Shown here piece after piece: positions 1 to 4,061 of a stretch of DNA of 5,421 nt. The stretch comes from an uncultured Gemmatimonadota bacterium. GTDB taxonomy: Bacteria > Gemmatimonadota > Gemmatimonadetes > Gemmatimonadales > Gemmatimonadaceae. Made by a program: the position numbers and the translations under genes. Every line of letters starts with the position of its first letter. The first letter of the stretch is position 1. Location of the stretch: the NCBI GenBank assembly GCA_946479995.1, contig CAMLIU010000145.1, positions 1-5,421 of the forward strand. The letters are read 5' to 3'. The notes under the pieces were generated by a model. That model worked only from the letters and a program-made list of their open reading frames with translations, was not told the origin of the DNA and made no database searches.

Positions 1-517
1 TGCGTGCCGTGTAGAGTGCCTGCAGGTAGGCGCGCTGCACCTCGAGGGTGACGAGCGCGCGCTGCTCGCGCTCGTCGAAGCGTGCCGCCTCGCGCAGCTC
101 GCTCGCCGAACGTGCGGCGTTGACCAGCTTGCCGCCCTGGAAGAGAGTCTGCGAGAGGTTCGCGTTGATGGTGTACGTATTCGGCTGGTTGAACACCGAA
201 CCGACCGCCTGGCCGCGCGCGCTCTCGTACACGTGGGTGTACGTGCTGTTGAGCCGAAGCTGCGGCAGGGCGTTGGCGCGCGCGGCGCCGAATCGGGCGT
301 CGGCCACGTCAGCCTGGGCGGCGGCGAGCCCCACTTCGTCACTCTGGCGCTGGGCAAGAGTCACTGCGTCCTCCACGGAGAGGCGCAGCGTATCGGCAGC
401 CGCCCGGGGAGCAGGGGACTGCGCGAGGAGCGGAAGCACGGCGGGGAGCACGACGAGCGACATGACGGACAACGCCAGGCGTCGGCCGACCTGAAATGAC
501 GTTTGTGACGATCGCAT
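1..517 (-). CDS. TolC-family outer membrane efflux protein, N-terminal part (runs off the left edge)
   Basis: The first 172 residues of an outer-membrane factor are visible; the remainder lies left of the window. Residues 1-32 look like a signal peptide: arginines at 12-13, a hydrophobic stretch at about 14-31 (LALSVMSLVV...), then A-Q as a possible cleavage point. The mature part opens with LRLSVEDAVTLAQRQS (44-59), the typical first helix of the OEP/TolC repeat. An Ala-rich helix ending in ALPQLRLNSTYT (83-94) and TYTINANLSQTLFQGGK (114-130) follow, matching the entry into the barrel strands and the conserved 'sQ.lF.GG' turn. A long amphipathic helix starts at about 131. By family, such proteins form trimeric outer-membrane channels for RND or ABC exporters or type I secretion; the substrate cannot be told. 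ATG at 517 is chosen because it gives a complete signal peptide. ATG at 463 (residue 19) would remove the charged n-region. No Shine-Dalgarno is seen. The gene is divergent from the flavodoxin-like gene; no pump partner is in the window. Confidence 0.9.
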   Translation of the reverse strand, partial: MRSSQTSFQVGRRLALSVMSLVVLPAVLPLLAQSPAPRAAADTLRLSVEDAVTLAQRQSDEVGLAAAQADVADARFGAARANALPQLRLNSTYTHVYESARGQAVGSVFNQPNTYTINANLSQTLFQGGKLVNAARSASELREAARFDEREQRALVTLEVQRAYLQALYTAR

Positions 518-541
518 CGAGGGTAATACGGCTGGCAGGGG

Positions 542-568
542 GCGAATGCTGAGTGCGCGAGCATTCGC
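542..568. promoter_or_regulatory. Perfect 9-bp inverted repeat in the divergent promoter region (possible operator)
   Basis: GCGAATGCT (542-550) and AGCATTCGC (560-568) are exact reverse complements around a 9-nt centre (551-559). The site lies between the divergent efflux gene (start 517) and the flavodoxin-like gene (start 633), where a dimeric repressor could control both. A partial further half-site, CCATTCGGCGC, lies at 584-594. It could instead be an RNA stem-loop in a 5' leader. The symmetry is seen directly; the operator role is inference. Confidence 0.45.
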
Positions 569-632
569 GCAGCGCTCCGGCGTCCATTCGGCGCTCGCGC
601 TAGCTTCCGCCTCTCACTCGAACGTCTACACG

Positions 633-1130
633 ATGCCAAAGACATTGGTCCTGTTTCATGGAGACGCGACGGAGCTGGCCTCGCTCGCAGACGCCGTGGC
701 CGAGGGAGTGCGCTCGGTCCGCTTCGCCGAAGTGGACGTCCGGCGGCTCCCCGAGCCGGGTGAGGCCGGGGCGGCGGGGCGCGTACGGAACCTGGGCAGC
801 GCCGCCGAGCTCGCCGCCTACGACGGGCTCGTGCTGGGTACCGATGGTCGGGGGCCGCTGCCGGCTGCCGTCGGCCACCTGATCACCGAGGCGGCGGCGC
901 TCCGGCAGCAGAAGGCGCTGGGCACGTCGGTCGGCGCGGCGTTCGTGGCAGGCGCGAGTGCGACGGAGGCCGAGGATGCGCGATGGAGCCTCCTGCGCGC
1001 ACTCGGCACCCTGGGACTCGTGCTCGTGCCCGGATCGGGCGATGGCGCGGAGGCAGCGCGGCAGCTCGGCCACCGGGTGGCGCATGTGGTGAGCTGGATC
1101 ACGCACGCACGGTCGCACCATCACCACTAG
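633..1130 (+). CDS. Flavodoxin/WrbA-fold protein with degenerate FMN-binding loops and a His-rich C-terminus
   Basis: A 165-residue protein with a flavodoxin-like layout: a first strand KTLVLFHG (3-10), a helix with VAEGV as in WrbA-type quinone reductases, a second strand leading to DVRRLPE (35-41), AAELAAYDGLVLGTDGR (57-73) matching the WrbA 'ELadYDaiifGTptR' strand, a later strand VGAAFVAGAS (100-109), LGTLGLVLVP (124-133), and a last helix QLGHRVAHVVSW (144-155). The family reduces quinones or binds FMN. Here the phosphate loop after strand 1 reads GDATEL, without the usual Ser/Thr-rich S.yG pattern. The second loop is GTDGRGPLP instead of GTPTRFGN, and the third lacks the Gly-rich STGTGGGQE pattern. 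Flavin binding is therefore doubtful. The C-terminus is HARSHHHH, a natural four-histidine tail. ATG at 633 is chosen because the fold begins three residues later. The in-frame ATG at 546, with a G-rich stretch before it, would add 29 residues without fold support and starts inside an inverted repeat. Confidence 0.7.
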   Translation: MPKTLVLFHGDATELASLADAVAEGVRSVRFAEVDVRRLPEPGEAGAAGRVRNLGSAAELAAYDGLVLGTDGRGPLPAAVGHLITEAAALRQQKALGTSVGAAFVAGASATEAEDARWSLLRALGTLGLVLVPGSGDGAEAARQLGHRVAHVVSWITHARSHHHH

Positions 1131-1142
1131 ACTTGAGAAGGC

Positions 1143-1202
1143 CGGACGGTGGGAAGGTGGGAGCCCTCTGACCTTCCCACCGTCTCACCTTCCGACCTTC
1201 CG
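1143..1202 (+). repeat. Octamer repeat cluster (ACCNTCCN units) on both hairpin arms
   Basis: The right half reads as four head-to-tail octamers: ACCTTCCC, ACCGTCTC, ACCTTCCG, ACCTTCCG (1171-1202). The left half carries the reverse complement of the same units: CGGACGGT, GGGAAGGT (1143-1158). The period of exactly 8 is seen directly. Related units recur in the other intergenic regions of the window. Confidence 0.6.
1145..1184 (+). terminator. 14-bp perfect stem-loop after the flavodoxin-like gene, probable transcription terminator
   Basis: GACGGTGGGAAGGT (1145-1158) pairs perfectly with ACCTTCCCACCGTC (1171-1184) around a 12-nt loop. It starts 14 bases after the TAG stop of the upstream gene and precedes the next same-strand gene. 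It has no U-tract, so it is not a classical intrinsic terminator. Hairpins without U-tracts are common after genes in high-GC genomes. It could also be an mRNA 3'-end stabiliser. Confidence 0.5.
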
Positions 1203-1267
1203 TGGTTCCGGGCTCAAGGATTCCGGCGAGGCGTCCGATACTTCATGCGCCGACCCTCGTCCATCCG

Positions 1268-2386
1268 ATGATGACATCCGCTGCCCGTTCAATCACCGAG
1301 TTTCCTGGTTCCAGCTCCATCGCCGACGCACACGATCCGAGGCTCCGTGTGCTGGTCGTGGATGATGAGGAGACGATCCGACTCGCGCTCGCGCGCTACC
1401 TTCGCTCGCAGGGCTACCTGGTGGAGGTCGCCGACAGCGGCTCGGCCGCGATCAACCGGCTCGAGCACGAGCGGTTCTCGGTGATGGTCTGCGACGTCCG
1501 CATGCCGGACATGACCGGACTGGACGTCGTGCCACAGGCGCGGCGCCTGGACGGCGACCTTGCGATCCTCATGCTCACCGCGGTCAACGACGCGCACACG
1601 GCGACGGACGCGCTGTCGCACGGGGCGATGGACTACCTCGTGAAGCCGGTACAGCTCACGAAGCTGCAGGATGCCGTGGTGCGTGCGGCGCACCGCCGCC
1701 AGCTGGAGATCGAGCGCCGGCGGGTGGAGGAGCACATCCGCGAGGAGGTGGAGCTCCGCACGGTGGAGCTCGAGCGCGAGAAGGCGGCGCTGCGCGACCT
1801 CACGATCGGCGTGGCCGAGGCGCTCATCAACGCCATGGAAGCGAAGGACGTCTACCTCCGCGGCCACTCGAGCCGGGTGGCGGACCAGGCGGCGTCCATC
1901 GCCGACGAGCTGGGGCTGGACCCGGACGAGGTGGAGAATGTGCGGCTCGCCGGCCGGCTGCACGACGTGGGCAAGATCGGAATTCGCGAGGATATCCTGA
2001 ACAAGCCGGGCGTCCTCACGGCGGAGGAATTCGAGCACGTGAAGCAGCACGTGCAGTTCGGCATGGAGATCCTTGCCCCGCTCAAGCACATCCCCGTGGC
2101 GATGAACTACGTGCACGACCACCACGAGCACTATGACGGCACGGGGTACCCGCGCGGCCTCCGCGGCGAGGAGATCAGCATCGGCGGCCGCATCCTGGCG
2201 GCGTGCGATGCCTTCGACGCGCTCACCTCACGCCGCGCCTTCCGCGACGCGATGGATCCGGACGAGACGATCCGCTACCTGGGCAACGAGGTGGGCCGGC
2301 TGCTCGATCCCGCAGTATACGAAGCGCTGAAGGCCGTCGTAGAGCGCGGAAAGACGCTGACGTTCATCGACGACCTGCACGGATAA
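1268..2386 (+). CDS. Response regulator with REC and HD-GYP domains, probable c-di-GMP phosphodiesterase
   Basis: A 372-residue cytoplasmic two-domain protein. The receiver domain (about 26-142) has the acidic pair D32-D33, the phospho-acceptor D76 in CDVRMPDMTGLD, T104 and K126-P127, so all phosphorelay residues are present. A charged coiled-coil linker (about 143-178, ERRRVEEHIREEVELR) leads to an HD-GYP domain (about 180-370). This contains GHSSRVA (199-205), the HD pair in LHDVGKIG (231-238), ILNKPG (243-248), KQH (259-261), HHEHYDGTGYP (285-295) with an intact GYP, and ACDAFDALTS (312-321). By family, HD-GYP domains hydrolyse cyclic-di-GMP at a two- or three-metal site, and phosphorylation of REC is expected to tune activity. 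Small departures are HVQFG in place of HPxxG and LLDP in place of FDP. No kinase gene is adjacent, so it is an orphan regulator here. ATG at 1268 is chosen (1271 is equally possible). An in-frame GTG at 1202 would add 22 residues overlapping the octamer repeats and is unlikely. No Shine-Dalgarno is visible. Confidence 0.93.
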   Translation: MMTSAARSITEFPGSSSIADAHDPRLRVLVVDDEETIRLALARYLRSQGYLVEVADSGSAAINRLEHERFSVMVCDVRMPDMTGLDVVPQARRLDGDLAILMLTAVNDAHTATDALSHGAMDYLVKPVQLTKLQDAVVRAAHRRQLEIERRRVEEHIREEVELRTVELEREKAALRDLTIGVAEALINAMEAKDVYLRGHSSRVADQAASIADELGLDPDEVENVRLAGRLHDVGKIGIREDILNKPGVLTAEEFEHVKQHVQFGMEILAPLKHIPVAMNYVHDHHEHYDGTGYPRGLRGEEISIGGRILAACDAFDALTSRRAFRDAMDPDETIRYLGNEVGRLLDPAVYEALKAVVERGKTLTFIDDLHG

Positions 2387-2403
2387 CGGCGGAAGGTGAG
2401 AGT

Positions 2404-2429
2404 GGGGGAAGGGGAGATGGGGAACGGGG
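2404..2429 (+). other. Four-run G-quadruplex motif in the 3' region of the HD-GYP gene
   Basis: There are four G-runs on the plus strand: GGGGG (2404-2408), GGGG (2411-2414), GGGG (2419-2422) and GGGG (2426-2429). The loops are AA, AGAT and AAC. This fits a canonical G4 pattern with up to four tetrads and loops of 2-4 nt. It would form in the HD-GYP mRNA 3' end or in the non-template DNA. The same bases form the left arm of the hairpin at 2404-2453, so the two structures would exclude each other. The motif is seen directly; folding is inferred. Confidence 0.5.
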
Positions 2430-2453
2430 CCGTTCCTCAGCTCCCCTTCTCTC
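2404..2453. terminator. Long imperfect hairpin between convergent genes, probable bidirectional terminator
   Basis: Pairing: GGAACG (2421-2426) with CGTTCC (2431-2436) around a GGGC loop. Three further pairs including one wobble and one A-G mismatch come next, then GAAGGGGAG (2408-2416) with CTCCCCTTC (2441-2449). Partly wobble pairs extend the stem to 2404/2453. It sits 17 bases after the TAA of the HD-GYP gene and just past the TGA of the convergent zinc-ribbon gene, so it could end both transcripts. No U-tract follows on either strand. Confidence 0.6.
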
Positions 2454-2465
2454 CGTCTCCCCTTC

Positions 2466-3263
2466 TCACTTCCCGGTTTTCGCCGCTGCCGAGTCGATGT
2501 CGTTCTTGTGCAGCAGGTACTCGGCGAGGCCGGCGTTGCGCTCCTGGGGGAGGGCAGCGGCGAAGCGGCGGTCGAACTCCTTCGCGCGCGACTCGTTGCC
2601 GGCCATGCGTGCGGCCTGTGCGCCGAGGATGAGGCCGAGGAGGTGCGTGGGGCGGCTGGCGAGGATGGTGTCGGCTTCGGCGCGGGCGAGGGTGCTGTCG
2701 CCGCCGACGACACCGATGCGCCCCACGTCGTAATGCTGGTCGAGGTTGAGCGGGGCGAGCATCTCGTACGCGGCGAGCGCCATCGGCATGAAGGCGCGTA
2801 CGTTGGCGTCGTTCCCCGCCTCGTGCTCCGTCATGATGCGGTCGTAGAGCCGCTCGGCGCGCTCCCCCGGGGACATCTGGCTGATGTCCGGTGCGCGCGG
2901 CATCCCGCTCTGGGCGGCGCCGGGGGCCGTGATCACGGTCGTGCCCTGACCATTGGCGCCCTCGAGCACGTCAACGCCGCTCGCGGTCTGGCGCGAGCCG
3001 AACCGCTGGCCCACGACGAGCGCGATGAGCGACACGAGGGCGAGCGCGGCCACCGCCCATGGCAGCACGCTGGCGAGCCCACCCTTCGCCGTGGGCGACG
3101 CGGTGCCGGCAGGGGTGCCGCAGCGATGGCAGAAGTGGGCGCCGGCGGTGAGCGGCGCGGCGCAGTTGGCGCAGGTGGCGCCGGCGAGCGCGGTGCCGCA
3201 GGCGGAGCAGAAGCGACCGGTGGCAGCGGCGCCGCAGGAGGGGCAGGAGGAGGGGTTCGTCAC
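2466..3263 (-). CDS. Double zinc-ribbon, single-TM protein with a helical (TPR-like) C-terminal region
   Basis: A 265-residue protein. The N-terminus carries two zinc ribbons: CPSC (7-10) with CSAC (19-22), and CANC (31-34) with CHRC (45-48), all eight cysteines present. A short Ala/Pro/Thr linker follows, then one membrane helix (about 63-85, LASVLPWAVAALALVSLIAL), a low-complexity stretch (about 88-125), and an Ala-rich helical region (about 128-260) with paired-helix character such as SPGERAERLYDRIMTEHEAG and RMAGNESRAKEFDRRFAAALP. The topology suggests cytoplasmic ribbons and a TPR-like part across the membrane (inference). The exact function is unknown; such proteins are often annotated only as zinc-ribbon domain proteins. 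The start is GTG at 3263: an in-frame TAG lies four codons upstream, and the first in-frame ATG is past the membrane helix, so no other start keeps the ribbons. No Shine-Dalgarno is seen. The gene is convergent with the HD-GYP gene. Confidence 0.85.
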   Translation of the reverse strand: MTNPSSCPSCGAAATGRFCSACGTALAGATCANCAAPLTAGAHFCHRCGTPAGTASPTAKGGLASVLPWAVAALALVSLIALVVGQRFGSRQTASGVDVLEGANGQGTTVITAPGAAQSGMPRAPDISQMSPGERAERLYDRIMTEHEAGNDANVRAFMPMALAAYEMLAPLNLDQHYDVGRIGVVGGDSTLARAEADTILASRPTHLLGLILGAQAARMAGNESRAKEFDRRFAAALPQERNAGLAEYLLHKNDIDSAAAKTGK

Positions 3264-3290
3264 GAGGGAAAGCTACTCGGTCGGACGGTA

Positions 3291-3350
3291 AACCGTGAAC
3301 CGTGAACCGTGAACCGTGAACGGTGAACCATCAACGACAACGACAACGGC
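3291..3350. repeat. Heptamer tandem array (AACCGTG) decaying into hexamers
   Basis: Four exact AACCGTG copies (3291-3318) are followed by AACGGTG (3319-3325) and AACCATC (3326-3332), then the hexamers AACGAC, AACGAC and AACGGC (3333-3350). The array lies about 27 bases upstream of the GTG start of the zinc-ribbon gene, that is in its promoter or leader region. Copy number may vary by slippage (inference). Confidence 0.8.
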
Positions 3351-3376
3351 ACACCGACCTGAGTCCGTGTGCCGTT
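3345..3376 (-). terminator. 10-bp perfect inverted repeat, possible terminator downstream of the CBS gene
   Basis: AACGGCACAC (3345-3354) pairs exactly with GTGTGCCGTT (3367-3376) around a 12-nt loop. It lies about 100 bases downstream of the CBS gene stop on the minus strand. On that strand the stem is followed by GTTGTCGTTG, moderately T-rich but with no true T-run. The left arm begins with the last unit of the tandem array. A terminator is a reasonable reading, but a repeat-associated palindrome is possible. Confidence 0.4.
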
Positions 3377-3394
3377 CGACCGTCCAACGAAGAT

Positions 3395-3467
3395 CGGCGC
3401 GAAGCGCCGCGAATGGGTCCGACGAGCAGCCGGCGGCAACGCCGCGGGCGAGCGGGTCCGACCGTCC
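3395..3467. repeat. Two adjacent copies of a hairpin-plus-GGGTCCGAC module
   Basis: Copy A (3395-3430) starts with the hairpin CGGCGC-GAA-GCGCCG (3395-3409), then GCGAAT and GGGTCCGAC (3415-3423). Copy B (from 3431) starts with CGGCG-GCAA-CGCCG (3431-3444), then CGGGCGAGC and GGGTCCGAC (3454-3462). The copies abut exactly. The loops differ (a GCGAAGC mini-hairpin core in A, a GCAA tetraloop in B) while the stems remain paired, which suggests selection for structure or a spreading palindromic repeat. This stretch follows the CBS gene stop (3477) on the minus strand and might also help end its transcript. Confidence 0.55.
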
Positions 3468-3476
3468 GACCTGCCG

Positions 3477-3929
3477 TCAGTTCTGGTGACTTCCGCCCGG
3501 CTGCGAGATCTGCTCGACCGTGCGCTCCACGCGGCCCTCGTTCTTCGCCTTGCGCGCGAGGTCGGCCTGCGAGACCACTCCCACCAGCGAGCCCCGCTCG
3601 TCCACGATCGGCACGCGACGGACCTGCTCGCGGCCCATCAGCTCCATCACCGACTCCACACTGTCGTTCGGCGTGGCGGTGCGCACGCCGCTCGACATCA
3701 CGTCGCGCACGGGCGAATCGACGGCGCGCCCTTCGGCCACCGTGCGGATGGCGATGTCGCGGTCGGTGATGACGCCCACGAGCCGGCCGCGCGTCTCGGC
3801 GCCGCCGACGCGCTCGATCACCGGGACCATCCCGATGTCCTCTTCCTTCATCAGCTGCGCGGCCTCGGACACGGGCGTGTCCGGGGTGACCGTGCGCGGA
3901 TCCTTCGACATGAGCTCGGAGATGTTCAT
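3477..3929 (-). CDS. Two-CBS-domain protein
   Basis: A 150-residue soluble protein made of a tandem CBS pair (Bateman module) and a short tail. CBS1 (about 1-65) reads ISELMSKDPRTVTPDTPVSEAAQLM with DIGMVPVIE (31-39) and GRLVGVITDRDIAIR (48-62). CBS2 (about 71-128) reads VRDVMSSGVRTATPNDSVES with VRRVPIVDERGSLVGVVSQADLAR (103-126). The T-D-R-D and S-Q-A-D segments sit where CBS domains contact nucleotide ribose and phosphate. By family, such modules sense adenine nucleotides or similar ligands and regulate partners; no partner domain is fused here. The tail (QPGGSHQN) is polar and probably disordered. ATG at 3929 is chosen because GAGGA lies 5 bases upstream and CBS1 begins at residue 3. An upstream in-frame ATG at 4001 would add a 24-residue Arg-rich extension running through GC palindromes. 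The gene is divergent from glnA; a role in nitrogen or energy sensing is only a guess from position. Confidence 0.93.
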   Translation of the reverse strand: MNISELMSKDPRTVTPDTPVSEAAQLMKEEDIGMVPVIERVGGAETRGRLVGVITDRDIAIRTVAEGRAVDSPVRDVMSSGVRTATPNDSVESVMELMGREQVRRVPIVDERGSLVGVVSQADLARKAKNEGRVERTVEQISQPGGSHQN

Positions 3930-3934
3930 CGTCG

Positions 3935-3939
3935 TCCTC
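3935..3939 (-). promoter_or_regulatory. Shine-Dalgarno site of the CBS gene
   Basis: On the minus strand, GAGGA is followed by CGACG and the ATG at 3929. This is the only clear ribosome-binding site at a gene start in the window, and it decides between the starts at 3929 and 4001. Confidence 0.7.
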
Positions 3940-3956
3940 GATTGCTGAAATGCCCT

Positions 3957-3983
3957 CGCGGCGCGCCGCGCGTCGGCGCGCCG
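3957..3983. promoter_or_regulatory. Pair of GC palindromes between the CBS gene and glnA
   Basis: CGCGGCGCGCCGCG (3957-3970) is a perfect 14-bp palindrome and CGGCGCGCCG (3974-3983) a perfect 10-bp palindrome. Both contain GGCGCGCC, with starts 15 bp apart. They lie just upstream of the CBS gene's ribosome-binding site, in its leader or promoter. They may be twin operator sites or stem-loops. In DNA this GC-rich short palindromes also arise by chance, so the regulatory reading is weak. Confidence 0.3.
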
Positions 3984-4026
3984 GGGAGGACCGAGGCGCA
4001 AGCGACGTGCCCGGGGCCACGGTCAA

Positions 4027-4055
4027 TTGACACCGTCGGGGCGGCCGACGAGCAT
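4027..4055 (+). promoter_or_regulatory. Candidate sigma-70-type promoter of glnA
   Basis: A perfect -35 hexamer TTGACA (4027-4032) is followed, after 17 bp, by GAGCAT (4050-4055), which keeps A at position 2 and T at position 6 of the -10 consensus but only 3 of 6 overall. The predicted start of transcription is at about 4062, the first base of the GTG start codon, so the mRNA would be leaderless. The -35 overlaps a perfect 10-bp palindrome GTCAATTGAC (4022-4031), which could be a regulator site. The hexamer is seen; its use as a promoter is inference. Confidence 0.4.
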
Positions 4056-4061
4056 TCCGTC

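Noticed and set aside
546..632. Extending the flavodoxin-like gene to the upstream ATG at 546
   Set aside because: The extra 29 residues are not part of the fold and the codon lies inside the left arm of a perfect inverted repeat. The G-rich stretch before it keeps a small chance open.
1202..1267. Extending the HD-GYP regulator to the GTG at 1202
   Set aside because: The extension begins in the octamer repeat cluster and has no similarity to REC-domain N-termini; the double ATG at 1268/1271 is better placed.
1289..2131. A 280-codon minus-strand open frame opposite the HD-GYP gene
   Set aside because: It is rich in His, Arg, Val and Leu with no domain pattern, and lies entirely antisense to a gene with intact REC and HD-GYP motifs. 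High GC at third positions explains it.
2508..3305. A 265-codon plus-strand open frame opposite the zinc-ribbon gene
   Set aside because: Its Gly/Ala/Glu/Arg low-complexity composition without motifs is that of a shadow frame; the minus strand has eight ordered cysteines and a membrane helix.
3291..3350. CRISPR-like array
   Set aside because: The units are 7 bp with no spacers; this is a simple tandem repeat.
3264..3476. A small gene in the 213-bp space between the zinc-ribbon and CBS genes
   Set aside because: Open frames here are made of repeat units and Arg-rich shadow sequence with no ribosome-binding site; only repeats and hairpins are supported.
3998..4026. A minus-strand promoter for the CBS gene using TTGACC at 4021-4026
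   Set aside because: The matching -10 position reads GCTTGC, which is too far from consensus; the hexamer is explained by the palindrome it shares with the glnA -35.
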